Positions 21,570-34,091 of a stretch of DNA of 64,000 nucleotides are shown here, piece by piece. Position 1 is the stretch's first letter; every line of letters begins with the position of its first letter. The stretch lies in NCBI GenBank assembly GCA_009823505.1, contig VZQC01006699.1, positions 1,655,527 to 1,719,526 on the forward strand, in the 5' to 3' direction. Both the position numbers and the translations under genes were made by a program. This stretch comes from Rhizomys pruinosus. Lineage: Eukaryota > Chordata > Mammalia > Rodentia > Spalacidae. The notes under the pieces were generated by a model. The model was not told the origin of the DNA and ran no database searches. It saw only the letters and a program-made list of their open reading frames with translations.

Positions 21570-21905
21570 ATTTATAGTGGTTTCAATGAGAATGTCCCCC
21601 ATAGGCTCCAAGTATCTAGACATTTTGCCCCCGTTTGGTAGCACGGTTTTGGGAGGCATGACCATGCTAGAGGAAGCACGTGACTGGGTAGGCTTTGAGA
21701 GTTCTCAAGCCTTGCCAGATCTTCAATCACATTCTGTTTCCTGTATCTGCTTAAAGATGTCTCTGCTTTCTCCTCCTGCTACCGTGCCTCCCCATCATGA
21801 TGGACTCCGATTCCTCTGGAACAATAAGCTAAACAAACTCTTCTGTAAGTTGCTTTGGTCAGTGTTTTTATCACAATGGAAAAGCAAGCCAGTATTCCTA
21901 AGGAC
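21570..21905 (+). repeat. Rodent interspersed repeat, LTR-like
   Basis: GTGGTTTCAATGAGAATG, CCCCCATAGGCTCC, GGCTTTGAGAG and GTTGCTTTGGTCAGTGTTTT with TATCACAATGGAAAAGC follow the layout of a common mouse-type repeat. It abuts the end of a B4 element. Confidence 0.6.
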
Positions 21906-22670
21906 AGCACACACAAACAATCTGTCCAATTATTTATGACTCGGACTTAAATACTGTCCTCAAACAATTTACATGGCACAGCCTACTGACAACTGCTTGT
22001 TTAAAATGGATGCACATCCACTCAGTTCTTTGGTTGCTGCTGTATTAATCAGTTCTCAGAAGCTGGCAGAGATCCAAAGGTCTAATTTTATCAAGTGCAC
22101 AATATATAAACTAGCACACCAGCTGTTTAATGGAATGACATATGAGCTAGATTAACTGTGCTGACTCTATGGAGAGGTCCTCCCACCCCTGTTTTTGTTT
22201 GCTCAAACAATGAAAATAAGAATCTTGTCTGAAAAGTTATTTCATTATTTCCACCTTAATTACAAAGTTCAGTTCAAAAACATGTTCCTGGGCTACAAAT
22301 GAAAGTTAACCTGGGATATTGCTAACAGAAAGTTCGGGTTATCCAAGCAATAAAAACACCTAGTAATTAAATACTTACAGAGACATCTCTGCTAAGGCCA
22401 GGGAGAGTCCTTTCTAAAATGGATTTAGGAAGACTCCTTTTATACTTAGAGCATAAGAGGAACTCGAGAGATGGGACTGGTAAGGGTGCACCTCACTTAC
22501 TGCTCCCCAAACTGCTCTAGCAATATTTTCTGTCCATGCAGACATGCTAAGTATTATTTTGCCCAGTTTTGTTTCTAGTATCCCAGAGAAAAGAATTAAC
22601 ATTCACTGTGGAGCAGCTCCAGCTTGCTCTGAAATGTTTCCACGAGTAGTTTTCTTCCACCAGTAAAATA

Positions 22671-22770
22671 CTGTGGCAGAGGCAGGTGGATCTCTGACTT
22701 CAAGGCCAGCCTAGTCTACATACTAAGTTCCAGGACAGCAGGAACTACCAGGAAACTGTCTCAAAAATTG
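22671..22770 (+). repeat. B1, 5'-truncated
   Basis: Starts at GGCAGAGGCAGGTGGATC; ends AACTGTCTCAAAAATTG. Confidence 0.82.
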
Positions 22771-22941
22771 ACTCATCTGGGAGGGAGGAGTCTAGGATCT
22801 GTCCCCTGGTTGCAGTTATACATCCTAGGTTTCCCTCCTAGAAATACCTTTAATAGCTATTTAATGTTTTGTAAAAGGAACACCAAAGTCTGGCAGAACT
22901 GCATTCCTGATAACAAGGAAAACTAAACTAGAAAGATTGGG

Positions 22942-23140
22942 GGGCTGGGGAGATGGCCTAGTGGTTGGGAGCGCAGAGGACCTGGGTTCAGTTCCCAACA
23001 CCCACATGGCACCTGAGAACTGTCTTTAACTCCAGTTCCAGGAGAATCCGACACCCTCTTCTGACCTCCGAGGCATTGCATGACACGGGTGCACAGACCT
23101 ACATGTAGATAGTACATTCATACACATAAAAAAAAAAATT
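22942..23140 (+). repeat. B3 SINE
   Basis: GGGGCTGGGGAGATGGCCTA to an A-run; a segment after GGGAGCGC is deleted. Confidence 0.9.
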
Positions 23141-23658
23141 GGGGGTTTCCAGGAGACAGGTTTAGAGGGCAGGAAACTGAAAAAGATTCAGCCTATACTT
23201 AACTGTTCTTGACACTCCTCCCTCCCTGCATTTCCATCTACATATGCTGTGCATGCAACTGTGATAGATAATGGAATGCCAGCCAACCTCAAGCCTCACA
23301 AGGAAATGGCCACCAAGTATTTCTCCCTCCTCATAGGAGAAACCTGTTTGAATCTTTTCAGTGACTTAGAACAAGATCCCAGCACTGTTAAGTATCGGAA
23401 AAAGAAACCAGCTGGTGAGCTGGCCTTAGCAGGTCCCTCCAGAAATACCCTCATTTTTGAACTGAAGCTGCATCACTTCTAGCCCTTCTGGAAAGGTCCT
23501 AGCTGTGGGCTCTCTCCAAAAGTGCTTCCAGAGCCACTCTTTAGGCAGGGTTCTAGAAAACAACTGGTGACTCTTCTGCTCACTACAGGGTCAAAGCCTC
23601 TCTCAAGCTACTGGAGAGGAGAGTGACAAACTGCTCTGCGGGGATTATAAAGAAAAAA

Positions 23659-24006
23659 GCTTCGCCTTTAATCCTAGCAGTTGGGAGGCAGAGGCAGGCG
23701 GATCTCTGTGAGTTCAAGGCCAGCCTGGTCTACAGAGTGAGTTCCAGGACAGCCAGAGCTACAGGGAGACCGTCTCCGAAAAGTAACAAAAAAAAAAAAA
23801 ATAAAAAAAAAAAAAAAGTTTCTCTGAAAACTATGTACAGGAAGATTATTAATATATATATCACATTTTTATATGTTTTTTTGGACAGGGTTTCACTAAT
23901 CATAGCCCGCCCAGGGACGTAGCCCAGGTTGACCTCGATGTCTCAGGGATCCGCCTGCCTCTGCCTCCCATGGCTAGGATTAAAGGCACACGCCACCACG
24001 CCCAGA
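23659..24006. repeat. Two B1 SINEs, opposite strands
   Basis: + copy 23659-23818 with a long A run; diverged - copy 23876-24006. Confidence 0.85.
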
Positions 24007-24397
24007 GGCAACTTCTTATGTAGAGGTTGATTTGCCTGAAATAACCAATGGTAAAACCTAGAGAAGTGGGTGGAAGAAACTAGCCATTTCACCTATAGAC
24101 ATGCAGAGGCCTTCCAAATTCCACCCATATTCCACCGAATACTGGTGATTCAGACTTTGCCCATGGTAGTTTTACAAAGTGCATGGAAATCTGGCTAGAA
24201 TAAATGAAGATACCATTTCATAGGGCAACATCTGAAAAAGAATTAGGTATGCATATTTTTTAACTAAAATGCAACATTTGTGACACTATTCAAGCATTCT
24301 TTTACTATTCCAGCTTCACTAAGGGGAAGTGGCCCTCAAATTGGCAGGCCAAAATCCTAACGCCCAACATGATATTAAGAAACAGGCTTTTCATGTT

Positions 24398-24486
24398 TGG
24401 CAGAATGCATGAGTTCTGGTGGGGTGGGGGAATGGGGGGGGGGAACGGGTCTAGATTTGATATAAAAATAAAATTTAAAAAAAAAA
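24398..24486 (+). mobile_element. L1 3' UTR terminal fragment
   Basis: TTTGGCAGAATGCATGAG, a run of G-rich sequence, GGTCTAGATTTGATA and an A-rich tail are the last about 85 bp of the same L1 family as the full-length copy. Confidence 0.8.
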
Positions 24487-26267
24487 CGGGCATTTGGCAG
24501 GTGATTATCATGGAGACAACCCTCATTAATGGGTCAGTCCTCAGAAGGGACCCAGAAGCTTCCTTGCTACAGCAGAAGCCAGCAGTAGGCAGGGAAGAAG
24601 AGGGTCCTAGCCAGAGCCTGGAAATGCAGCTCCTGCTTTCAGACATCCCACCTCCTACAACCATGAAGAATGAATTGCTCTGTTCATAAGCTATCTGGTC
24701 TACAGTAACTGATTACAGCACCCATACTACCTATGTTAAGAAAGGTTATATCTGTTTTTGGCTAAAATTTTTGAAACAACACTTAGTTTCTATCAAGTGA
24801 TATAATAATACCTCACCCTGAAATAGACTGTTGAAAGAAATAACTTTTTAAAGCTGTTCCTTTTGTTTGGCCCTGTGATTAACCTTGTTAATATGTTACT
24901 ATAAAATGTTACTATCTCATAGTTTCTTCAGTACTCTTTTTTTTTTTAAACTCTTATTCTTAAAATAAGGTCTGTTTCCCCACTTCCTATTTTAGAGTAG
25001 AGTTAAGGAGTCAGCTCACATTTTTAATGAGTTCTGTTTGGTCACAGGATATAGTCCAGTGGTACTTGACTGGCATATGGGGGAGGGGCTCTGGGTTTGA
25101 TCCCATAAAAGGAGATGGTATTTTTAGAAAGTAATAACATTTTTAGAAAGCCTAAATACTTGTTGGACCTTTTACTGAAAAATCACACTGCTGGACTACC
25201 CTAAAGAGCATACTCAACAGAAGCAAAGCACGGTTTGTATATCTGAAGCGTGCCACTGAGCCCAAGCCCAGCAAACTACACTGACTGTTTCACCAACATT
25301 TGGTACCAAATCTGACCAAGAGAAGAATGTAAGGCAGACATCAATTTAATCTTCTCTGGGCTTCTATTTCACCATCATAGAGTTCCTAATTTATAATAGT
25401 GTATGGGTCATGAGTCAACATTTGCTCAATGTAGTTTGGAAAGATCTGTATGAAATACCCATAATGCTAGAGGATACTGGGGTCAGTGCTAAGTGAGGGA
25501 AGTCTTGAGAGAAGGGTGGTGTGAGATAATCAGGTTAAGGTAAACAAATGACACTGTCTACACCAGGGAGGTGAGGCTGGTTAAGAGGCAGGAAGGAAAG
25601 GAGCTGTAAATGATGGTTTTCTAACAGGCTATGATGTAAGCCTCAATCGGATGGGACCATGGAAAACTTGTATACATTTCTATTGTCCTCTACCATGGCT
25701 ACTCTGAAGAACACGACAAATTTAGAATCTTTGGCAGTCAACCAAATTTAAGGGAAGTCAAAGCACAAGTGCAAAGCAGCCCTGCCCTGAGTTCCCACCG
25801 GCGCTTGCACTATTCTGACTCCTGGCACTAACTACAGGGCTGGGCTGCCTGCCAGACCAGAACAACAGTCAAAGCAGGGTGTTAGGAGACATTTTTAACT
25901 AGATGTTCATTTCTGGGTGTCAGGAATTTAGGGGAATTTAAATGACTGTGTATCTCCACTGAAACCTGGGACTGACCTATAAGGCCAAGATGCCCAGGGA
26001 AACAAGATGAATCACTGCCTAAGGAATTTGGGGACGGGAGGTTAGATGTTGTATATAAATAGGAAAGCAAGGAGACATCTATTCAGGGTTGAAATAAAGT
26101 ATGAGCCTACATCCAAATCAAGTAAATGTTTCTACTGCCTAGAGTCGTGGTTGCTTTTCTCCCAAAATGCCACGTTTGATAACAAACCTGTCTACATAGA
26201 CCTTCCTCTCTAGATACATAGATCAGACACGCAGATAAATTCTAACCTCCCTCCTTTTCCTCTCCCT
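24487..26267. other. Plpp1 intron 4, sparse region
   Basis: Only a diverged ID unit; otherwise unique sequence without recognised signals. Confidence 0.55.
25046..25110 (+). repeat. Diverged ID-type SINE
   Basis: TATAGTCCAGTGGTACTTGA and GGGTTTGATCCCATAAAAGG. Confidence 0.5.
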
Positions 26268-26582
26268 TTGGTGTGTATGTATCCATGTTCATGAATTTGG
26301 GCATGTGGGCAGATATGTGCACGGCATGTGGGGGCCACAAGTCACCGGGCGTCTTCTACTGCTTCCCATCTTATGTTCTGAGACAGTCTCTCCCTGAACC
26401 TGGAACTCAACCATTCAGCTAAGCTAGCTGGCCAGTGGACTTCAGAGATCCTCCTGTCTCTGCCTTCCCAGTGCTAGAATTACAGACCTACACCCGCAGG
26501 ACCTATGCAGTGTCGCAACTGGAACCCAGGTCCTCATGCTTGCATGGCTGGCACTCAACCAACTGAGCCACCTCTCAGTCCC
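26268..26582 (-). repeat. B4-type composite SINE
   Basis: TGGGGGCCACAAGTCACCGG, CTAGCTGGCCAGTGGAC and CAACTGAGCCACCTCTCAG give the reversed B4 layout. Confidence 0.75.
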
Positions 26583-27246
26583 CTCTTGTTTTAATGTATA
26601 TCTAAATGGTTCACACTGACCCAGTCAGCACATGGCGTAGGTAATACTCCTGTGCATGTATCCCTAAGTCACCTCTTCAACCTCTTCGGAGGATGTGCCT
26701 CCGCTGAGGCAATTTCATCCCCTCCCTATTTCATCTGTGTGGTTTCCAAGACTTTCAAGTAATCAAAAAAGCAGGTGCTCCTGATTTCCAGACCTTAGCA
26801 TCCCCATCCAAGGCCTTTAACTTTCCACCTTTAAAGTAGTAGCAGTCACTATGAGAAAAGTTTAAAAAAAAAAAATAGAAAATGCAAATGACCCAATTAT
26901 CAACCAAAATAGAATCCTAGGTCTCTCTCTAAAGGTCAGAGACACTGACACACAGTTGAGTGAATAATAAACCACAGACCCTATCGGGTGTGGCTGAACA
27001 CTTCCAAAGCCACTCAGTGTACTTTACACCCTTGTGCTTTGGAGAAAGTCGTAAGGGTATCACCGACTCTTGCCAGTGCCCAGCCTTCCTCAGAATCCTA
27101 TTTTAAAAGCAAAAAATATGTTGGTTCCTTTGGAAGGAATGCTAATTTTTCCTAATAAGATAAACAGAAGATGTTACAGTATCTGCTGTTAACTGTCTTG
27201 AAGTAAGTAACACTTCCCAAGGCACCTCAACAGAAGCATTTGGTCT

Positions 27247-27329
27247 TAAAAATTTAGGAAGCCTAATTGGCTTTGAAAAAAAAAATTTAGGAAGCCTAAT
27301 TGGCTTTGAAAAAAAAAATTTAGGAAGCC
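27247..27329. repeat. 33-bp tandem repeat, about 2.5 copies
   Basis: ATTTAGGAAGCC starts at 27252, 27285 and 27318; the unit includes TAATTGGCTTTG and an A run. The copies are identical over the readable part, pointing to a recent duplication in Plpp1 intron 4. Confidence 0.95.
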
Positions 27330-27579
27330 CCAAATTCTGCTATGAACCCTATTGCTTCCTCACAAAATTAAACTAATGTAAGATGAAAGCTTTGCAATTA
27401 TCAGTAATGTTTGAGAAGCCAAAAATTAACTTGCAATGGCTTGAAGTTGTTGATTTGAACTGTATATAACATCTGCAATTTTTAATATTATTTTAGCTTG
27501 AGGGAGTCTGGTTTTTCAAAAGAAGTAGTTTGCAAATTCTGAGACCAAACTAACTCTCAAGAGTCAACCTTAGCATTAC

Positions 27580-28085
27580 ACATTTTTTTTTTTTGGTCTT
27601 TTTGAGACAGGGTCTCCCTGTAGCCCCAGCTGTCCTGGAACTCACTCTGTAGACCAGGCTGGCCTTGAACTCACAAAGATCCGCCTGCCTCTGCCTCCCA
27701 AGTGCTAGGATTAAAGGCTTGTGCCACCATGCCCAGCTAGATAATCTTTTTTAAATTTTTATTTATTTTTTATGTGTATGAATGTACTGTCTACATGTAG
27801 GTTTGTGCACCTGTGTCGTGCAATGCCATGGAGGTCAGAAGAGGGTGTCGGATTCTCCTGGAACTGGAGTTAAAGACGGCCCTCAGCCACCATATGGGTG
27901 CTGGGGATCGAACCTGGGTCCTCTGCAAGAGCAGTAGGTGCTCTTAACTGCTAGGCCATTTCCCCAGCCCCTAGACTATCTTTTCTTTAAGACAAGGTAT
28001 TACTATGTAGCCAAGGGTGACCTGGAACCCACAGTCCTCCCAAATGATGCTGGGATTGCAGACATGTGTGACTATGCCCAGCCAC
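27580..28085 (-). repeat. Cluster B1, B3, old B1
   Basis: Young B1 27580-27738, B3 short-tail form 27750-27969 and a diverged B1 27980-28085, all reversed. Confidence 0.88.
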
Positions 28086-28215
28086 ACAGAGGAATTCTGC
28101 TCAATCTTTAAATACTCATATATATTTGGCATGACAAGAAGGGGGAGAGATAGGAATCTGCAAATTTGCATGCAATATAACCGTACAAAAATCTATTTAA
28201 AAAGAAAAGTAATAT

Positions 28216-28400
28216 AAGGCCAACCAGATGGCTCCAAGGGTGAAGGTGCCACCACCAAGCCCAAGTACTTGAGGAGCTTGGTTCTCAGGACCCACATGCT
28301 ACAAGGCAGAACTGATTCACAAGTTCTCTGATCTCCAATGTGCATGCCCACCCATATACACACATACAGAAATAAATCTAAAAACTTTTAAAAAAATTAA
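28216..28400 (+). repeat. Diverged tRNA-derived SINE
   Basis: CCAACCAGATGGCTCC, TCAGGACCCACATGC and a closing AAATAAATCTAAAAAC outline an old B2/B3-type element. Confidence 0.6.
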
Positions 28401-29017
28401 AACAAAATTTATAGCTGAGAGAGATCTCCCTCCATGTGCTGAGAATATGCTATAATCCATAGAATTTTTAAATTATGTAAACAAAGATTATAAAAAACAA
28501 AAACCTTTAAAGATCCCTAAAGTGTGTCCTTGTCTTCTATTACTCTCAAAGCATAGACACCTGTAGTTTGATGAGCAATGTGAATATCTATCTTTTGTCT
28601 GTGGCAACATGGAATAAAGCAAATGTAAGTGGTTGTGCGGACCTACAGGCTACTGGTCACACCTGGACCTAGAAATGACTCCCAAGTGGAAAGAGTCTGG
28701 TTTGGTAGAAAGCAAGCTGGGAAATATTTCAGAAAATGAAAAGACAATAAACCTGCTCTAACATTAGGCACTAGAATGGCTTTCTTTTCAGTAAATTTCT
28801 TGTCCACAGTGTAGACCTCCAGCCCAATGACCTGTCCAAAGAACACAGCAGCTGTGTGCCCCAGAAAATGTCCCCATGTGGGGCTCATATCAACCCAGCA
28901 GCAGTTCCCTGACCCGGTTTGCTTTTACCATCTGCACCATAGGAGAAGACACCTATGCCGAACAGCCAGGCCAACAGCTCCTGCCCAACTATCAGTAAGC
29001 AGACACAGAGTACTTAC

Positions 29018-29075
29018 TGCTAAAAATAGCATGCAGTACATGGAGAATGAAGAGTGGCCAGAGTAGAAGGACAAC
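29018..29075 (-). CDS. Plpp1: Plpp1 coding exon 4 (catalytic motif C2)
   Basis: A short 58-bp exon. The acceptor TTTGTCTCTAG precedes a first base that completes an Arg codon, followed by LSFYSGHSSFSMYCMLFLA and a GTAAGT donor. YSGH is motif C2 of the PAP2 family; the His acts in acid/base catalysis, and the segment runs into the fourth membrane span. The phase (one leading base, then 19 codons) fits exactly between exon 3 (ends AG) and exon 5 (phase 0). It lies alone between a 9.0-kb and a 23.1-kb intron. Confidence 0.95.
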
Positions 29076-29149
29076 CTAGAGACAAAGAAGAGAAACATTA
29101 ATTTTCTCTCCTAAAAGCTGAGATCAGCTCTCCCCCACTTTTTTTTTTT

Positions 29150-29246
29150 TTTTGGGGGGGGGGGTACTGGTAATCAAACCCACCAAACCCAGGGACTTGT
29201 ATATGCTTGGCAAGAGTTCTACCACTGAGTCATACCCCAGTTCTAG
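29150..29246 (-). repeat. ID-type SINE
   Basis: Reversed copy with G10 run; it lies about 75 bp upstream (on the - strand) of Plpp1 exon 4. Confidence 0.65.
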
Positions 29247-30029
29247 ACAATTCTTGATTTCATAAATCTTAGTTCAGAGATGGCAGTTCCCTTCTTCCAC
29301 CGTTAGGAATTAGAAGGCCAGAGGTAGAGGACAGTTACCATAGGAACATGAGCTTAAGGAGGCTCTGAGGTCAGATGTCCTGTAGCATCTGATTGAGTTT
29401 TCAGAACAAGTGTTGAATCATCTGAAGAAACTTGCCAAGATGTCTAAGAATTACTTGACAAGCTGTAACTGGCAGAAATGGCCTTTACATTATACCCAAA
29501 CTCCCATGATCATGTTTAAGTTTTGGCTTCCTCTTGCAGGGTTTGCCCCTGACTAAGGCCTTCTTTGGATCGCTTAATTACTTTTTCCCATCCATATTAA
29601 ATTTTTGTGAGTTTAAGTGAGCACACATTTTGCGTTAGATTCAGCACAGAAAATTAAAATGCTTCTGTTTGACAATTTTAAAATTATTCTTTGACAGTGC
29701 TGTACCAATGAAAATCCTTTTCAATAATATAGTATATAAACATCTGAAAACCATTATCCCACCTAAAAATGACAGAGCAATTGCAAAAGTTCAATTTACA
29801 GCACTTATGAAAAGGAAAAATAAAGCTAACATTCAAGATTTAAATTCTGTTCACAGAGACTCAGCCACTAATACATGAGAAGAGAAATGTGGATTCTGTG
29901 GAAGTACACATGAAGAGACACTCATGCCAGTAACTTCAATGTTTCTCCTAACTGCTTTCCTTATCCACACAAGAACAGAACTTTTTTTTTTGGGGGGGGG
30001 ATAGGTGTTGGAGTTCTGATTTTAATACT

Positions 30030-30120
30030 TTTGTTTTACTTTTAGGCAGTGCTTTGAGTTGAACTTAGGGTCTCCTACATGCCGTGTAAGTGCTCTACTA
30101 CTGATCTATATTCCCAACAC
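30030..30120 (-). repeat. ID-type SINE
   Basis: TGTAAGTGCTCTACTACTGA and ATATTCCCAACAC. Confidence 0.55.
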
Positions 30121-30249
30121 AGATATTTTACTTATTACATCCTCCCTTAATCAAAAAATATTTAGGGTTAATACTGGTCTACTAAATTTAAAGAGTAGAA
30201 AACACATGCAGGATATGCTGATGTCAGTCTACCATTACTTTGTGTATAT

Positions 30250-30558
30250 GGTATATGTGTGTATATGGTATATGTGTGTGCTAGTTTGTACACATATGTG
30301 GAAGCCAAAGGTTGACATCAGGTGTCTTCCTCTGTATCTCTCCACACACTTTCTGAGACAGAGCCTCTTAACTGAGCTTGGAACTTCTGATTAGCTAGAC
30401 TGGCTGGCTAGTGAGAGCCAGTGTTCTGTCCCCCATGTCCTGAGCACTGGGCTTACAACAGCAGACAGCCTTGCCAGATTTTTATGGAGGTGCTAGGTAT
30501 CTGAATTTAGATCCTCACGCCAGCACAACATGTACTCTTCCCAACTGGGCCAGCCCCA
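30250..30558 (-). repeat. B4-type composite SINE
   Basis: Same layout as at 26268 (GAAGCCAAAGGTTGACATCA, AGACTGGCTGGCTAGTGAG), preceded by a TATG-rich tail. Confidence 0.75.
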
Positions 30559-30654
30559 CAGATGCACTCTTTAAGAACACGGCTCTTCTAATTACCTAGG
30601 CCAACCAGAAATTGTGTAATTAAGCCCAATTATTTTGGATTTATGTTAAAAAAA

Positions 30655-30770
30655 TTATTGGGTATTATGGTACATACCGGAAATCCCAGACCTGGGGAGT
30701 TGGACACAGACAGATCAAGAGTTCATGGCCAGCTTTGGCTACATAGCTGGTTACAATAAGGCCCCATCTT
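30655..30770 (+). repeat. Diverged B1 SINE
   Basis: GGGTATTATGGTACATACCG to CAATAAGGCCCC. Confidence 0.6.
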
Positions 30771-30775
30771 TTTTT

Positions 30776-30975
30776 TTCCCACAAAATTATTTTGTTATTA
30801 AACTTTTTCCATAATTCTTACATCATTTCTCAATCGAATCTAGAGTTACTTCCCTTTCCATGCCCCCCACCCCACCCGAGTCCCTGTACTTTGCCATACA
30901 TGTCCTGCATCTTTTTCTGAGTCCACTTTTTTCCAGTTCTTTTGTTATTGTTCTCTCCTACTTGTATTGCTTCAG

Positions 30976-31007
<32 letters not shown>

Positions 31008-31312
31008 GTTATATATACATATAAATATATACATACATACACATATCACTTGAATTGGAGGACTTTTTTTTTCCTAAAGATGTCATATTTTCATTAAGGA
31101 AGTACTCAAGGGCTCCTCTTTGGCAAGCCCAAACAACCATCAATCCTGCACTTGTGCTCCACTTTGGGGTCTTTCCGTAGTCCCCCAAATGAAGTCCAGT
31201 AAGCATGCGTCCTGTCTTGATCCCCCTGCACTGGCCTCCATGATACAGCCGAGGTAATCCAACAATGGCAGTCCATCTTCTGAGGAGGCTGAATTCCCCA
31301 TTAGCTGCTTAG
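30776..31312 (-). mobile_element. Older L1 3' UTR with AT dinucleotide tract
   Basis: Read on the - strand, 30976-30840 contains GAAAAAGATGCAGGACATGT and GGCAAAGTACAGGGACTC, diverged forms of the L1 3' UTR. A (TA)n tract lies at 30975-31005. The upstream part (31060-31312) looks like more proximal 3' UTR of the same insertion; that part is inference. Confidence 0.6.
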
Positions 31313-31459
31313 TTCACAAGCTGGGTATCTCAGCAGTCCTCAGTCCACATTGGAAGGCTAAAAAATAAAAAAGCTGTATCTCATGTCCTCGAGGAGTGCC
31401 AAAAGCAGTGGCATCCACAGAGCATATGCACCTGCCTTTAAGAATTGAAGACAGGCCAA

Positions 31460-31606
31460 CAATTTTTTTTTTTTTTTTTTTTGAGACAGGGTCTCCCTTT
31501 TGTCCCAGCTGGCCTGGAGCTCCTTTTTTAGACCAGGCTGGCCTTGAACTTATAGAGATCTGCCTGCCTCTGCTGGGATTAAAGGGATATACTACCATGC
31601 CTGGAG
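31460..31606 (-). repeat. B1 SINE
   Basis: T18 run, GAGACAGGGTCTCCC, ending in TACCATGCCTGG; AAGTGCTA box missing. Confidence 0.88.
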
Positions 31607-31889
31607 AGGGCCCAGCTTAAGGGAGAGACGGAAATCACTTTTTAACTTTAGCATCTGGCCACAGATAATGAGTCAATACAAATCCATATTTTCAGTCAGA
31701 TAATGAGAGCAGAGTTCTGTACAGTTAATATTTTCAATAAATTATTCTGAAGTACCTATAAGTTAAGAGCCAATTCCAGGAACCATCAAACCTCATCAAA
31801 TCAACACAACTATGATCATAGTCTCAAATCCAAGCCATTTAGCTTCACTGAATTTTGTACCTTGTATCACAAAAATCAAATTGTAGGGA

Positions 31890-32098
31890 CTGAAGAGACT
31901 GCTCAGGAGTTAAGAGCACTGGCTGCTCTCGCAGATGACAAAAGCTGGGTTCCCAGCACCTACAGGACAGCTAACAACAGTCTCTAACTCCAGTTCCAGG
32001 GGACCCACACCCTCTTCTAGCCTCTGTAGGCACTGCACAACAGGGGTACACTTACATACAATGCAGGCAATACACACACACATAAATAAAAAACTTTA
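31890..32098 (+). repeat. B3 SINE
   Basis: GACTGAAGAGACTGCTCAGG to ACACATAAATAAAAAAC; moderately diverged. Confidence 0.85.
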
Positions 32099-32360
32099 AC
32101 CACTTATACACATAAAAATCAAAGTGTAAACTACATTGGTTTTAAAAATGAATTTTGACTTTGGTATTTAAACAGAGTGATTGCACTGGTTGAAAATAAG
32201 TGTTTTGAACACATAGGCAGGATGTAGACTAAGCCAAAAAGTCTGCCTATTTCTTGGATGGACCAGGATTATAAACAAAGCTATTCAAAATCTTCACCCA
32301 CAGTAATTTATCATACGGATTGTTAATATGGACTTTAGCTTCTAGTACGAAGGAGGTTAT

Positions 32361-32432
32361 GGGCTGGGGACACAGCTCAGTTGGCAGAGTGTTTGCCTTG
32401 AATGCATAAGGCCCTGGGTTTGATCCCTAGCA

Positions 32433-32475
<43 letters not shown>
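32361..32475 (+). repeat. ID-type SINE with CA microsatellite tail
   Basis: GGGCTGGGGACACAGCTCAG to CCTAGCACTA then (CA)n to 32475. Confidence 0.85.
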
Positions 32476-32481
<6 letters not shown>

Positions 32482-32699
32482 TCTTCACATTGCTATTACT
32501 ACTATAGTTTCTAAAAGATATGCTCCCACAGGCATCTTATATCCATTAATTCATACATGAATCATGTTATGTATTTGTATGGGTAATTTAATAAAACTCA
32601 GGAACTATTCCAAATGCAAACATTTTCATCACAGTGGCCTCAGCTAAAATTTTTAACACTGTAGACTGAAGAATCGTGTCCTTAAGTTTTTAAACAATT

Positions 32700-33000
32700 T
32701 TAAATTTTATGAGTTTTTTGCCTTCACGCATGGAAATATACACGTGTGTAGTGCCCACATAGGCCAGAAGAGAGTGTTGGATCCCCTAGAACTGGAGTTA
32801 TTGTTGTTAGATGCCATCAAAGTGCTGGGACCCAAATATAGGTCCTCTGTTCTTAATCATTGAGCCAACAAAAATGTGGTTTTTTTAGGGTTTTTTGTTG
32901 TGTTTGTTTTTTGAGATAGGGTCTCCCTGTAGCCCCAGTTGCCCTCGAACTTGCTATGTAGATCAGGTTGGCCTCTAACTCAGAGAGATCTGGCTTCCCC
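32700..33000 (-). repeat. Diverged B3 and partial B1
   Basis: B3 at 32700-32868 and a B1 at 32880-33000 cut off before its usual end. Confidence 0.7.
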
Positions 33001-33778
33001 TCAATTTTAGATTTTAACTAACCCTATACTACTATCCTTTAACGAAAATGAATAATGTAATCTACTTAGATTTTCATCAGATCTGAGGGGGTATTTCAGA
33101 GAGAAATTTACAGAAGTAAAAATTTATTTTAAACTGCCTCTGCTTTCACTCTGGGGAACAATCTGTTAAACAATAAGCAACCTAGAATTAATTACCTAGT
33201 ACACCGATATTGAGTATGTAACTTATTGTGGGTGGGTTCTATTCCAAGTGGTAAGTTTAAGACTTTCCCCTTATACTTGTCAGTCAGGGCACATACCTTT
33301 CTCCTAGCTAAAGTGATGAAATTCAGCCTAAATCCCAATACCCCAGCCTGGATAATGTTCCCAGCCATCTTCTCCCCACCAGACATCTGCATTCCCTCCC
33401 AATTCAGCACACCTCTATCTCTGTACTCCAGCATCCAATAAATCCAATAAATGTTCAATCTTATAAATTGCAAAGACAAGCAAATCTAGCTTTATCAGTT
33501 ACCAGAAACAACTCATGTAAAGCATTTCTTAGTATTTGGGGGACCAGAAAGGGGTTATACGACAAGGAACCCAGCTAATCATTCTTTTACCCGCACCCCA
33601 ACACACACCATCACACTAAGTGCCCTTCCCTGTTCATTCTCCAAAGTCACAAAGTACAGTGTGTTTGTGTGTCTGTGTGATTTAAAAGGAAGTCAGCTGA
33701 AAATTTCCTTCCAAGGTTCAATACCTTGCAAGTCAGTAAATTCTGATGTTTCTGCATGAAGCAGAGATACTATTTTAA
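33001..33778. other. Plpp1 intron 3, unique
   Basis: No repeat recognised up to the L1 3' junction. Confidence 0.55.
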
Positions 33779-34091
33779 CAGTAAATGAATTTTTTTCTTC
33801 CTTTTTTAAAAAAATTTATTTGTATTTTTTTATCAAATCTAGACCCATATCCCCCCATCCCCCATCGCTCATGCATTCTGCCAAACATGCTTTTCATCTC
33901 TTTCTCAGTCTTTCTCAATATTCTCCATGTGGAAGTTGACTGTTTTGAGCAGAAGTTCACTGTTTCAGTCAGTTCTTTGATGCAGTATTTTCTGTTGTTG
34001 TTGTTGTTTCCAAAATGCATTATGTCCAACTGCTTTGTACAGAAGCTCAGGGGGCCCTACACAAGAAATACTTACAACTGGGTAATTGGCA

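Noticed and set aside
27142..27333. Frame with repeated KFFFSKPIRLP
   Set aside because: Only reflects the 33-bp tandem repeat being a multiple of three.
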